Source: Deltaproteobacteria bacterium (GTDB taxonomy: Bacteria; Myxococcota_A; UBA9160; UBA4427). Taken from it: DNA of 64,000 nucleotides. Shown in pieces: positions 36,084 to 45,223 of this stretch (positions are counted from its first letter, which is position 1; every line of letters begins with the position of its first letter). The stretch covers positions 1 through 64,000 of the forward strand of contig NZHD01000114.1 in assembly GCA_002691205.1 (NCBI GenBank), written 5' to 3'. Both the position numbers and the translations under genes were made by a program. Below the pieces are notes generated by a model. That model was not told the origin of the DNA, made no database searches, and saw only the letters and a list, made by a program, of their open reading frames with translations.

Positions 36084-37184
36084 ATGTCCCAAGAGCACTC
36101 GGAGCGCATCATGGACGGCCGCGCGTGGGCTGAGTTTTGTGATGCTCTTAAAGATGCGGGCGACGTTGTCTTAAGGGAGGGGGCGCCACAAAACGCTTTT
36201 GATCGCGCTGAGGGGTTTCGCTATCTGAGTCGTTTGACGCGTGTGGCCCTTGAGTCTTACATCGAGTTCGCGGACCCCGCGGCTCCGGCTTTGCGAAGAC
36301 CCTCTCATGAAACGGTCAAAATCGGCGCTGACAATCCAGACAATTATTATCAGAGTGCTGCGGTGAGTGGAGAGTATGAGTACCGAATTACAGGAACTCG
36401 CGGCACGGTTCATTACTTAGGAATGGGAACGTATTTTGGCAACTATGGCTCAGATAAGCCCATGGGCCAAAGTGGATACATTGAAGCGGCCGATATGCAG
36501 ATCGATGCGGACGGTCGATTTGAAATTGTTCTGAGTTGTGAAGAGCAGACGGGCGTAAATTGGTTGCCTCTCATGCCTGAGAGTTCTTCACTGATCGTGC
36601 GTCAGACGTTTGAGGATCGCTCCACTGAGAAGGTCGCAGAGCTTTCCATTGAGCGCATTGGAAGCGTGGGTCCGCCGGACCCCCTTACTCCAGCCTTTCT
36701 TGATCAAGGCTTGGCGGCCGCAGCGGCTTACGTGCAGGGCACTTCAAGGCTTTTCTGCGATTGGTCGGAAGGGTTTCAAAAAAAACCGAATCAGCTACCG
36801 GCTTTCGATCCAGCGGTGGCGCGGGCTGCGCATGGCGACCCTCATATTCAGTATTATCACGGTTACTGGGAGATCTCCGCGGACGAGGCCTTACTCATCG
36901 ATTTTTTGCCGCCCGATTGTGAGTACTGGAACTTTCAGTTGAACAATCATTGGATGGAGTCCTTGGATTATCGGTTTCATCCCATCGATGTGAATCATGC
37001 GGGGGCCGTGCGGAATCCGGATGGGTCCGTTCGGATCATCGTGACGCATGAAAACCCGGGACTTCCGAACTGGTTGGATACTGCGGGTCATCAGCGGGGA
37101 ACCATGTGTTTACGTTGGATACGCGCCGAGCATCACCCGGATCCTTCGGTGACGGTGATTAAGCTCTCCGACTTGAACCGATAG
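36084..37184 (+). CDS. DUF1214-domain protein
   Basis: A 366-residue protein whose C-terminal third (about 255-340) matches the DUF1214 pattern, with Y-H-G-Y-W-E-I-S, W-N-F-Q-L-N-N-H-W, D-G-S-V-R-I-I-V-T-H-E-N-P-G and N-W-L-D-T-A-G. The N-terminal part has no domain I can name. Proteins with this domain are frequent beside sterol and acyl-CoA catabolic genes, but their function is not established. RBS GGGGGAGG stands close before the ATG at 36084. It is the last gene of the plus-strand run starting at 33322 and converges on the thioesterase gene. Confidence 0.72.
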   Translation: MSQEHSERIMDGRAWAEFCDALKDAGDVVLREGAPQNAFDRAEGFRYLSRLTRVALESYIEFADPAAPALRRPSHETVKIGADNPDNYYQSAAVSGEYEYRITGTRGTVHYLGMGTYFGNYGSDKPMGQSGYIEAADMQIDADGRFEIVLSCEEQTGVNWLPLMPESSSLIVRQTFEDRSTEKVAELSIERIGSVGPPDPLTPAFLDQGLAAAAAYVQGTSRLFCDWSEGFQKKPNQLPAFDPAVARAAHGDPHIQYYHGYWEISADEALLIDFLPPDCEYWNFQLNNHWMESLDYRFHPIDVNHAGAVRNPDGSVRIIVTHENPGLPNWLDTAGHQRGTMCLRWIRAEHHPDPSVTVIKLSDLNR

Positions 37185-37228
37185 ATCGGGGTCAGAAACC
37201 TCGTAGTCATCTTGGGTTTTGCGAGATC

Positions 37229-38068
37229 TTACGGTTTAGGCCCTTGTGAATTGAAGGCTTTTTGAGCGATCAGAACTTGAGTGGATTTCCCCATTCGGCC
37301 CTTGGCGTCAAAGAGAGAGACCGAGGCCACCCCTATGCCGGCTTCATCGCTGATTAGGATGTCGCGAAAACATATGGGACCCTTTTCTGGAGGGCGCTCC
37401 CATTGCAGGGTTGTGTCTGCATTAATTAAAGACACTTTTGAATTGTCCATGCCGAAACTCATATCACTTGATTGTAGTCGAATGGAGAGGCCGAAAGTGA
37501 GATCGGCAAGGGCTGCGCTGCGCTGTAGAGGTGAGATTTTCTCATCTTCAATTAAGTCGAGAGGAGTATCTATGACCGCGAAGAGTCCCTCGGCATCTTC
37601 TCCGAAGCCGGCTTCGAGGCTGCGATGAAAGCCTTCGGGAAGATGCTTCACTATATTTTGTGGGATCATTTTTGACATCGATATTTTTTCGATGTCTGGC
37701 GGAGAAGGTGCTTCAGGTTGCCAAGTTCGTCCGAGGTCATCGCGTCTTTCCAGAAGCACTGCGGTGGCTTTGCTCAGAGGTGTATTTTCGCCCGGTAGGG
37801 CGATTTCCATTTCGACATTCGCGATTCTTCGGCCACGACGAACGAAGCGATATTGACAGGTCAAGGGCACCGTGGGTATAGGTTTAAATAAGTCGACGGT
37901 GAGCCGAACGACTTGAAGTCCTGACTCATCGGCCGCGAGTTCGGCCGCACGAGCGAAGAGAGCGTTGATGGGGCCTCCGTGATGGAGGCCTTTCGTCCAA
38001 GGTCCGCCGGCCCATTTCGTGGGGATGAAGACATCATCCATAAGTACGTAAATTGAATTCACACTCAT
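37229..38068 (-). CDS. TesB-like acyl-CoA thioesterase family protein
   Basis: A 279-residue double hot-dog protein. The first hot-dog has G-P-W-T-K-G-L-H-H-G-G-P-I-N-A-L (the H-G-G-P loop of the acyl-CoA thioesterase-like superfamily) and the second runs from about residue 150. It lacks a clear TesB catalytic Asp-Gln-Thr triad that I can point to, so activity is not assured. It would hydrolyse acyl-CoA or steroid-CoA and release CoA. It is convergent with the DUF1214 gene (44 bp) and divergent from none; an outer-membrane protein follows on the same strand on its upstream side. Confidence 0.65.
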   Translation of the reverse strand: MSVNSIYVLMDDVFIPTKWAGGPWTKGLHHGGPINALFARAAELAADESGLQVVRLTVDLFKPIPTVPLTCQYRFVRRGRRIANVEMEIALPGENTPLSKATAVLLERRDDLGRTWQPEAPSPPDIEKISMSKMIPQNIVKHLPEGFHRSLEAGFGEDAEGLFAVIDTPLDLIEDEKISPLQRSAALADLTFGLSIRLQSSDMSFGMDNSKVSLINADTTLQWERPPEKGPICFRDILISDEAGIGVASVSLFDAKGRMGKSTQVLIAQKAFNSQGPKP

Positions 38069-38192
38069 TACTTTATTCTCTTCGAAGTCGATGATGGCCC
38101 AAGGTGACTTAGGAGACCTGTGAATTCGTGATCCAGCTCAGGTGATTTAAGATTGAGCCTTCAGAGGAAGGGCAGGGCCATGTTTAAGGTTC

Positions 38193-38855
38193 TTAAAAGT
38201 TGAAGCGAATTCCCCAGTTGAAGCTCACGTAGCGTAGGTCTTCAAGATCTCCGAAGGGGAGGACGTACGCGGCATCGATCACCAACGCCCAATCGCGAGT
38301 AATGTAGGCATCGAGTCCCGCGCCAAATTTCATGACGAAGCTGCCGGAATGATCAAGCTGTCTGTACACGTTTTGACAAAACCAGAATTCGTCCGGCCCG
38401 CAGAGTTGGACAACTGAGTCGGTGGTGCGGAGTTGCGCCCACATTCCACCGAGACCCACAAGTAGGTGAGGCTGAAAGCGCCCGAGAGGCAAGTAGGCCA
38501 AGGCGTTGACGGTGGCTGTTCCACCATCAAGAGTGAGGCCGCCCTGGCTACCCGGCGCCGGGGAGTCGGCTTGTGTGTCCCAGCCCGATAGAAAATTTCC
38601 ACCGGCCTCGATCGCAAAAATGGAGTCGATACGGTAGCCCCCGCGGAGCATGAAGCCGAGACTGGTGTCGAAGGTCGCGGGAATATCCTTAAATTCTGAA
38701 AACCCTGTGACCCCACCCATGACAATATAAGCGCCTGGATTGACGTATTCGTCGCTCAGAATTCCCTCGGCTCGAGCGTGGTTTGCGCTGGCAAGAAAGA
38801 GTCCGCAGGCCAAAAGTGACAAGAAGGACTGGGTGTAGGCAAATCTTTTGTCCAT
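38193..38855 (-). CDS. Small outer-membrane beta-barrel protein
   Basis: A 220-residue protein with a signal peptide (residues 1-29, ending A-N-H-A-R-A-E) and then alternating amphipathic strands with G-x-x-x-x-aromatic pattern. It ends with W-G-I-R-F-N-F; a terminal Phe is the BAM recognition signal. Size and pattern suggest an eight-stranded barrel of the OmpW/OmpA-barrel type. Two Cys (near 158 and 164, C-G-P-D-E-F-W-F-C) could form a disulfide in a loop. RBS GGAGG is four bases before the ATG at 38855. OmpW-like proteins can pass hydrophobic molecules, so steroid entry is a plausible but untested role. Confidence 0.75.
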   Translation of the reverse strand: MDKRFAYTQSFLSLLACGLFLASANHARAEGILSDEYVNPGAYIVMGGVTGFSEFKDIPATFDTSLGFMLRGGYRIDSIFAIEAGGNFLSGWDTQADSPAPGSQGGLTLDGGTATVNALAYLPLGRFQPHLLVGLGGMWAQLRTTDSVVQLCGPDEFWFCQNVYRQLDHSGSFVMKFGAGLDAYITRDWALVIDAAYVLPFGDLEDLRYVSFNWGIRFNF

Positions 38856-38892
38856 GCTTCCTCCGCGATTTGAATTGTCTGCGGCTCGTTTT

Positions 38893-39768
38893 TTAGATGT
38901 CTTTACAGGGGCCAATGACTTGGTCGCCGAATTGTTTCATCACGTCTAATTTTTGTTGCAGCGTGGCGTCGGGTCCCACTGTGTACTTGAAGGGATAGTT
39001 TACGCTTGAGGTCGCCCCAAGGTCTGAGATTTTTTTGAAAGTATCGGGATCAGGTGGACTCATTAAGGGAACTATGCACTCAAAAGGTTCATCCTCACGA
39101 CCGGCTTTCTGTCGTTCGTCCCGAAGAGAGGAAAGGATCTCCTCAGCTTCTTCGAGTGTATTTCCAGCTCCACACCAACCGTCTCCCGTTCTACCTGCTC
39201 GCTTGAGTGCCGCTTTACTGGCTCCGCCGATTAAGATCGGAATGGGTCGGATGGGCGCGGGTGTTTGTGTAAGAGGAGGAAAGTCAAAAAATTCGCCATG
39301 GTATTCTACTGGTTCTCCTGTCCACACTTCTCGCATGACTTCGATCATCTCGTTAAAGCGACGTCCTCGTGATTTAAAGTCGACGCCGAGAGCTTCGAAT
39401 TCCTCTTTCATCCAACCCGCGCCGGCGCCGAGAAGAACTCGGTCTTGGCTGAACATAGAGAGGGTTGCGAGAGACTTGGCGACTTCAAGCGGGTGATGGA
39501 GGGGGAGAATTTGAACGAGAGTGCAAAATCGGAGCTTTGTAGTTTGTGCCGCGAGAGTGGCAATGGTGACCCATGGATCGGGGAAAGGGGTTGAAGTATC
39601 AAAATCAGGTCGGCCTGTATCTGTATACAGGTATGCGGGATCATAGGTTTCTGGGACAAATAGGTGCTCGGCGAGAAGGATGCCCTCAAAGCCGGCGGCT
39701 TCGGCCGCTTTAGCGATCTCAGGGAGTTCTTCTGGATTATTGAAGGCGGTGGATTGCCAAAACTTCAT
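38893..39768 (-). CDS. Luciferase-like oxidoreductase, TIGR03619-type, probably F420-dependent
   Basis: A 291-residue luciferase-fold protein. Motifs are F-E-G-I-L-L-A-E-H-L-F-V-P-E, L-P-L-H-H-P-L-E-V-A-K-S, R-V-L-L-G-A-G-A-G-W-M-K-E-E-F and P-I-L-I-G-G-A-S-K-A-A-L-K-R, as in predicted F420-dependent enzymes. It is the third such gene in the window. It is transcribed on the minus strand before the outer-membrane protein gene (37 bp gap) and may share its transcript. Substrate unknown. Flavin (FMN) use instead of F420 cannot be excluded from sequence. Confidence 0.75.
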   Translation of the reverse strand: MKFWQSTAFNNPEELPEIAKAAEAAGFEGILLAEHLFVPETYDPAYLYTDTGRPDFDTSTPFPDPWVTIATLAAQTTKLRFCTLVQILPLHHPLEVAKSLATLSMFSQDRVLLGAGAGWMKEEFEALGVDFKSRGRRFNEMIEVMREVWTGEPVEYHGEFFDFPPLTQTPAPIRPIPILIGGASKAALKRAGRTGDGWCGAGNTLEEAEEILSSLRDERQKAGREDEPFECIVPLMSPPDPDTFKKISDLGATSSVNYPFKYTVGPDATLQQKLDVMKQFGDQVIGPCKDI

Positions 39769-39887
39769 AGCTGTCTTCCTTCTTTTTTGCCTGCCTGATG
39801 AAGAGAGGGCAGTGAGACCGTTATGGGTTCAGGCTTTTGTCAGGTTTAGGTCGCCATCTGGTTGGCTCAGTTGAGACTCTCTTGCGT

Positions 39888-41354
39888 TCATGCAGGTAGA
39901 CCGATGACCTTTGTTTCGAGATATTCCTCGAATCCCGCGACTCCGTTCTCTCGCCCAACTCCACTTTGTCGATATCCACCGAAAGGCGTGTCGACATGAA
40001 ACCACTGAGCGCCATTGACGGAGAGGGTGCCTGTTCTGATTTTTCGAGCCACTGACATGGCGCGTTCGGTGTCGCTGGACCAAATGGCTCCTGAGAGACC
40101 ATAAATCGAATTATTGGCGATGCGGATCGCGTCATCTTCGTCCCGGTAGGGAATGGCGCAGAGGACGGGGCCAAAAATTTCTTCTTGAGCCACCGTCGCG
40201 TCTGGATGAACATCGGCGAGAAGAGTGGGTTCTACGAAAAAGCCTTTCTCTAGATGTGCAGGAATGCCCCCGCCCAGAACAACGCGAGCCCCCTCTTTCT
40301 TGCCTTTTTCGATGTAGGAGAGGACGCGTTCCTGCTGTTTTCGACTCACTACGGGACCCATAAGATTTCCAGGTTCGAGTGGATCCCCGTAGTTTACACC
40401 CGCCATCGCTTCGGCAATTTTTTCAAGTCCTTCTTCATATTTGCTCTCGGGCAAGAGGACTCGAGTTGGAATGGCGCAGCCTTGCCCTGCGTGTGTGCAC
40501 ACAGAGATGCCGACCATGGGAGCAATCGCTTCCATTCCAATGTCGTCGAGGACAATCGTTGCAGATTTTCCGCCAAGCTCAAGAAAGCTTTTTTTCACAG
40601 TGCTGGAGGCCGCCTTCATCACATTCCGTCCGGTTTCAGTGGAGCCCGTAAAAGTGACCAAGTCAATGCGCGGGTCGCTTGAGAGCATGGCGCCTACGCT
40701 GTGATCCGATGAGGCGACGATATTAACGACACCGGCTGGAATGTCGGTTTGTTCTGCGATGAGCCGCCCCAGAGTTGTTGCACTCCAGGGCGTGTCAGGC
40801 GCTGGCTTGAGGATGACCGTATTCCCAGATGCCAAAGCGGGGCCGACTTTAGCGAGGTTCAGATAGAGCGGAAAATTCCAGGGCGTGATCGCGCCCACCA
40901 CGCCGACCGGTTCTCGTCGTATAACCCGCCCTTGGCTTTGTCCCATAAAATCGATATTCGACATACGCGATTCATACTCAAATTCAGTGGCCAAGTTGCT
41001 CCAATACGGCATGGCATCGATGTAGTTGTCCACTTGCACCTGGTAGGTGATTAAGAGTGGCGATCCGGCCTCGGCGATAACGATCTGACGGAGTTCTTCG
41101 CGAGATCCCTTGAGGGCTTCGTTGAGTTGTTCGAGGCAATGCTTGCGAAAGCTGTGATTGAGCGACCAATCGGTTTCATCGAAGGCTTTCCGAGCAGCAG
41201 TTAGCGCTCGATCCATATCTTCGTGCGTGCCGTCGGCGGTTTGTCCAATGATTTCCTCAGTGGCAGGATTGATGTTATCAAACATTTGACCATTACTGGC
41301 CGCAACAAGATCGCCATTGATTAAATTGCGGAACTCACCTTTTAAGGCCGACAT
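39888..41354 (-). CDS. Aldehyde dehydrogenase (NAD(P)+), ALDH superfamily
   Basis: A 488-residue classical aldehyde dehydrogenase. W-N-F-P-L begins the cofactor groove, followed by the G-S-T-E-T-G-R loop, catalytic Glu259 in F-L-E-L-G-G-K and nucleophile Cys293 in G-Q-G-C. The late motif P-F-G-G-Y-R-Q-S-G is also present. ATG 41354 follows GAGGAG and is preferred over a TTG three bases upstream. It is divergent from the ferredoxin-reductase-like gene, so the two could share control. In sterol degraders such enzymes oxidise terminal aldehydes of side chains to acids before CoA ligation, which fits the context but is not shown. Confidence 0.88.
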   Translation of the reverse strand: MSALKGEFRNLINGDLVAASNGQMFDNINPATEEIIGQTADGTHEDMDRALTAARKAFDETDWSLNHSFRKHCLEQLNEALKGSREELRQIVIAEAGSPLLITYQVQVDNYIDAMPYWSNLATEFEYESRMSNIDFMGQSQGRVIRREPVGVVGAITPWNFPLYLNLAKVGPALASGNTVILKPAPDTPWSATTLGRLIAEQTDIPAGVVNIVASSDHSVGAMLSSDPRIDLVTFTGSTETGRNVMKAASSTVKKSFLELGGKSATIVLDDIGMEAIAPMVGISVCTHAGQGCAIPTRVLLPESKYEEGLEKIAEAMAGVNYGDPLEPGNLMGPVVSRKQQERVLSYIEKGKKEGARVVLGGGIPAHLEKGFFVEPTLLADVHPDATVAQEEIFGPVLCAIPYRDEDDAIRIANNSIYGLSGAIWSSDTERAMSVARKIRTGTLSVNGAQWFHVDTPFGGYRQSGVGRENGVAGFEEYLETKVIGLPA

Positions 41355-41544
41355 CAATTCTCCTCGTTCGATTTATGATTTTTAGTGGTCTACCCAGTCA
41401 AGTCGTGATGGGATTTTGCTCTGGGGGCTTTGTTGATTTTTCTCTAAGATACGGAGTCTAGAACGACGTAGGGCAACAGGGCAATAGCCTTCGAGATTTG
41501 AGTTCACACAGATCGAAGGCAGATTTGGGAGCAAGGGCAGAAGA

Positions 41545-42747
41545 ATGGATCTTTCTGAACGAATTGTGGTGGTCGGTGCATCTTTAGCGGGAGTGCGTGG
41601 AATCGAAGCGCTCCGTAATGCGGGATATGCGGGCGAGATTGTGGCTGTGTCGGTTGAAAAAGATATGCCCTATGACCGTCCTCCGCTTTCAAAGCAGTTC
41701 CTGAAGGGGAAATTGGAAGAGAGCCAAATTTCGCTTCGTCGAAAAGGCTTTGATGATCTTGCCGTTGAGTGGCGACTTGGTACTCGTGCGACGAAACTGA
41801 ATTCCGGGCATAAGATGATCGAGCTTTCTACAGGGGACACCCTTGAGTACGGTGGCTTGATGATTGCTACGGGGAGTGCGCCGCGAAGTTTGCCAGCGGC
41901 AGAAGGGCTTCAGGGAGTTCATCTCTTAAGAAGTTTGGAGGATGCTCGAGGCTTGAGGTCTGGTTTGCAAAAAGGGGGCAGACTGGTGGTCATCGGTGCT
42001 GGATTCATAGGCATGGAGGTGGCGGCGAGCGCTCATGAGTTAGGCCTCGAGGTGACTGTGGTGGAGGCGCTTTCCGGCCCTCTCCTGCGAGGTTTGGGGG
42101 AAAAGCTTGGCGAGACAATCGGGAATCGGTTTCGTGAGCGGGGTGTCGTGCTTCGTTGCGGTGTTGGCGTCGATGGTTTTATTGGGGAGGGGCAGGTCGA
42201 GGGAATTCAGTTGGCGGATGGGACTGCAATCGAAGCCGACCATGTGCTCATCGGAATCGGGACAATCCCTGTTTGCGATTGGCTTGAGGACTCCGGTCTT
42301 GAATTAAACCGGGGTATTTTATGCGATGCCACTGGAGCGACTAACTTGCCCGATGTCGTGGCTGCCGGAGATGTTGCGTGTTGGCGAGACCCTCGAAGCG
42401 AGGAGCACGTTCGTTATGAGCACTGGACCAGTGCAAGCGAGCAGGGCGTTGTAGCGGCGCGAAGGCTCCTGGCAGGGCCAAGCGCGGTGGATGACTTAGT
42501 TCCGCTCCCTTACGTATGGAGCGATCTTTTCGAATTGCGTCTGGCCATGTTGGGCGAACCCGCCTCAGCGGACGAAATGCATGTGTGCCATGGAGAATTG
42601 TCTTCTGAGCGTTTCTTGGCTTTGATGGGGAAGCAGGGCGTTTTCATCGGCGCTGTCGGACTTAAGCGTCCCCGAGAACTTAACGGCTGTCGAAAGCTTC
42701 TCGCGGATAGGGTTTCATTTGAGCAGGCTGTTAGGGAAATCGGTTAA
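41545..42747 (+). CDS. FAD-dependent ferredoxin/rubredoxin reductase
   Basis: A 400-residue two-dinucleotide-fold flavoprotein. The FAD site is V-V-V-G-A-S-L-A-G-V-R-G, followed by Y-D-R-P-P-L-S-K-Q-F-L-K-G, the NAD site V-I-G-A-G-F-I-G-M-E-V-A, the second FAD segment V-V-A-A-G-D-V-A, and Y-E-H-W-T-S-A. This is the putidaredoxin-/rhodocoxin-reductase family that feeds ferredoxins for cytochrome P450 or Rieske oxygenases. No ferredoxin or oxygenase is encoded in the window, so its partner (for example a side-chain P450 or a KshA-like oxygenase) must be elsewhere. It is divergent from the aldehyde dehydrogenase. Confidence 0.85.
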   Translation: MDLSERIVVVGASLAGVRGIEALRNAGYAGEIVAVSVEKDMPYDRPPLSKQFLKGKLEESQISLRRKGFDDLAVEWRLGTRATKLNSGHKMIELSTGDTLEYGGLMIATGSAPRSLPAAEGLQGVHLLRSLEDARGLRSGLQKGGRLVVIGAGFIGMEVAASAHELGLEVTVVEALSGPLLRGLGEKLGETIGNRFRERGVVLRCGVGVDGFIGEGQVEGIQLADGTAIEADHVLIGIGTIPVCDWLEDSGLELNRGILCDATGATNLPDVVAAGDVACWRDPRSEEHVRYEHWTSASEQGVVAARRLLAGPSAVDDLVPLPYVWSDLFELRLAMLGEPASADEMHVCHGELSSERFLALMGKQGVFIGAVGLKRPRELNGCRKLLADRVSFEQAVREIG

Positions 42748-42833
42748 TCTAAACTGCCGCTTTCACTTGAAGAGCGTTGGGAGAGAGATCACAGGTTGAG
42801 GTGACGAAGCCTGGGCTCACCGTACCTCTGCTT

Positions 42834-44429
42834 TCATTTTAAACCCAAGTCGTCATTCTTGGTCGCGAGACGTTCGCGGATGTCTTGGCGAAGGGCTTGT
42901 TTAGCGATTTTTCCTCCAGACCCTCGCGGCAAAGATTTGAGGACCACGAGCTTTTCAGGGAGGTTCTCCTTGGAGACGCCTTGTGCCATAAGGTCTTCAA
43001 CGAGTTCTTTTAGACCGAGTGTGTCTTGGCCGGCTCGCAGAACGACGTAGACGCAGACCTTCTCGCCAAAAATGGGGTCGGGCATGGCCACGGCGGCCGC
43101 GAGAGCGACCGCTGGGTGTCTTGCGACGGCTTGTTCAACGGCCGGGCCGCTGATATTTTTCCCACCTCGGATGATGAAGTCGTCCGTGCGACCGACAACA
43201 CTTAGGTAGCCGTCTTCGTCTAGGGTGGCGAGATCCCCCAGCATCATCCATCCATCGGATCTGATGAGCTCGCGATTGGCTTGATCCACCTCTTCTTTGG
43301 GTCCGAAGTAGCCTTTTGAGAGAGTAGGCCCTCGGCACCCAGGGCGACCTCGCTTCTGTGCGGTGACATCGTTTCCTTCATGATCGAACAGGCGAACGTT
43401 CATTTCAGGGATGGGCTTGCCGGCAGTTCGTAAGCGGGCCTCACGGGAATCGTCGAGGGATGTTCCGCTTACGGCCCCTGTCTCATTGGAGCCGTAGAAC
43501 TGAAGTACAGATGCGCCCGTCCGTTCTTCGAATTCGACGGCTCGCTCGTACGGTACGGCTTCGCCTCCTGTGAACAGAACACGCAAGCAAGAAAGGTCAC
43601 GTGTTCGCGAACCATCGGCTTCAAGCATCATAATAAATTGAGTTGAGACCGCGGCCAGTACAGTGACGCGGTGCTTCTCAATGAGAGCCAGTGCTTCTTC
43701 AGCATCGAATTTACGCATGAGAACACAGGGGGACCCAAGGAGAGCGGGTGTAATGTGACGGGTCCAGATTCCAAAGCCAAAAGGGGCGGGGACCACACTC
43801 ATGAAGACGTCTTGATCGCTGAGCCGCCCTCTGGGCACGGCTAATCGATGGAACGCAAACCATCGATCCTGATCATGGGTCACGCATTTGGGCATACCGG
43901 TTGTGCCGGAGGTTGAGTTGAGGAGGAAAAGTTCATGGCTTTCTAGAGGGAGGAGCGAATGTGAAAAACTTTGTTCGAGAGAGAGGAGGTGCCCGTTGAG
44001 TCGGACCTTTCCGGGCTCGACATTAAGGGAGAGGTGATAAGACAGGTTCTTGAGAGTTTTAAGTTTCTCGACCAAGGGCGTCATGTCGAGTCCCTGATGA
44101 TTAGGTTGGCTGATTAACGCGCGAGCGCCCGTGAGGTGAATGAGATGCTCGATTTCCTGAGGACCTGCGCGCGGCCCGATTCCCACTGCCACGAATCCGG
44201 CTTTTTCGCACGCTAAGAATGCGATATGGACCCAGGCATCATCGGGAAGCAGGATCGCGATTCGGTCGCCTCGGGCGAGATCCATCTCGGCCTTGAAGAA
44301 GTGTGCGAGCCTATGGGCTTCGGTCTCGTATTCTGACCAGGATACGGCGGCATTTCCCACGAAGAAGGCGGGGTCATGGGGACGGGTTTGGCTCCAGTGG
44401 CCGATATGTCGCGCCAAGGTTCTCGCCAC
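42834..44429 (-). CDS. Acyl-CoA ligase (AMP-forming), benzoate-CoA-ligase-like
   Basis: A 531-residue adenylate-forming enzyme. The P-loop is N-S-T-S-G-T-T-G-M-P-K, A5 is Q-F-Y-G-S-N-E-T-G-A, A7 is L-G-D-L-A, A8 is G-R-T-D-D-F-I-I-R-G-G, and the catalytic Lys is near the end in R-G-S-G-G-K-I. The start is GTG at 44429 with GGAG nine bases upstream. It is divergent from the TetR gene, with 176 bp between them that hold a candidate operator, so TetR control is likely. The substrate could be a steroid side-chain acid or an aromatic acid; this sequence does not have the FadD3 look of its neighbour. Confidence 0.85.
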   Translation of the reverse strand: MARTLARHIGHWSQTRPHDPAFFVGNAAVSWSEYETEAHRLAHFFKAEMDLARGDRIAILLPDDAWVHIAFLACEKAGFVAVGIGPRAGPQEIEHLIHLTGARALISQPNHQGLDMTPLVEKLKTLKNLSYHLSLNVEPGKVRLNGHLLSLEQSFSHSLLPLESHELFLLNSTSGTTGMPKCVTHDQDRWFAFHRLAVPRGRLSDQDVFMSVVPAPFGFGIWTRHITPALLGSPCVLMRKFDAEEALALIEKHRVTVLAAVSTQFIMMLEADGSRTRDLSCLRVLFTGGEAVPYERAVEFEERTGASVLQFYGSNETGAVSGTSLDDSREARLRTAGKPIPEMNVRLFDHEGNDVTAQKRGRPGCRGPTLSKGYFGPKEEVDQANRELIRSDGWMMLGDLATLDEDGYLSVVGRTDDFIIRGGKNISGPAVEQAVARHPAVALAAAVAMPDPIFGEKVCVYVVLRAGQDTLGLKELVEDLMAQGVSKENLPEKLVVLKSLPRGSGGKIAKQALRQDIRERLATKNDDLGLK

Positions 44430-44471
44430 TTTTTAGATCTCCGAGACGAGCTGTTGTTTCCAGTGAACTCT

Positions 44472-44487
44472 ACTGAAGCGTATCGAG
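44472..44487. promoter_or_regulatory. Candidate TetR auto-operator
   Basis: In the divergent region between the acyl-CoA ligase and tetR genes the sequence carries GCGTATCGA. Centred with the ipdA palindrome, 10 of 16 positions agree; the right half (GTATCG) is exact. A second TATCGT half-site lies at 44497-44502. Divergent placement next to its own TetR gene is the usual arrangement for autoregulation. Confidence 0.4.
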
Positions 44488-44605
44488 ATGGAGTGCTATC
44501 GTCCAGAAGTCCGAGCGCCAGCGAGCGAGAGAGGGCCGAGCACATGAGTGGTCGAATGCCCCAAGGTCAACTCAAAGGTCAAGTTTTAAGGAGAGCCAGG
44601 ATTTA

Positions 44606-45211
44606 ATGGTCAGCCGTGGAGAAGCGACTTCTAGCACCGGGCGTCCTCGAAGCGAGGAGGCCCATAATGCCATCCTTTCGGCGACTCTTGAGCTTTTGGC
44701 CGAAGTTGGGTACTCGGCGTTGACGGTGGAAGGGGTGGCTTCACGAGCAGGCGTGGGGAAAGCGACGATTTATCGTCGATGGGCCTCCAAGGGTCCTCTT
44801 GTGGTGGAAGCCTTCGGCCAATTGCCTTCTTTTGAGGATGTCGATACCGGTGATCTCGGCGAAGACCTCAAGCAAATGCTTCGCGCTTATATCGTTGCCT
44901 TTAACAGCACTGCTCTGTCCGCTGTTCTTCCAAGTCTGGCCGGAGAGAGAACCCATGATGTGGAATTATCAAAAGTCTTTGAACCCGTCAGCCTGGGTCG
45001 TCGAGCGCCACTGCTGCGCGCCTTTGAGCGTGCTCAGATTCGAGGTGAAATTTCAGACCAAACAGATCTTGAAATGGCGGCAGACGTGGTGGTGGGGCCT
45101 ATTGCCGTTTGCCTCTTTTTTAAAGGCGGTCGATTGAACGCAAAGATGGTCGACCCTATGGTTGACCTCGCTCTTCATGGAATTCGAGGGGCTTCGTCCG
45201 GACTCGATTGA
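44606..45211 (+). CDS. TetR/AcrR-family transcriptional regulator
   Basis: A 201-residue TetR repressor. The N-terminal HTH (about residues 18-64) contains A-I-L-S-A-T-L-E-L-L-A-E-V-G-Y, T-V-E-G-V-A-S-R-A-G-V and K-A-T-I-Y-R-R-W, a canonical recognition helix. The C-terminal ligand domain is of the TetR_C_11-like kind and ends with V-D-L-A-L-H-G-I-R. The start ATG 44606 has AAGGAG 12 bases upstream. It lies between acyl-CoA ligase genes and converges on fadD3 (12 bp). I infer that it represses the steroid ring-C/D genes and senses a CoA thioester, by analogy with KstR2; its sequence is not obviously KstR or KstR2. Confidence 0.88.
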   Translation: MVSRGEATSSTGRPRSEEAHNAILSATLELLAEVGYSALTVEGVASRAGVGKATIYRRWASKGPLVVEAFGQLPSFEDVDTGDLGEDLKQMLRAYIVAFNSTALSAVLPSLAGERTHDVELSKVFEPVSLGRRAPLLRAFERAQIRGEISDQTDLEMAADVVVGPIAVCLFFKGGRLNAKMVDPMVDLALHGIRGASSGLD

Positions 45212-45223
45212 GCATCGTATCAA

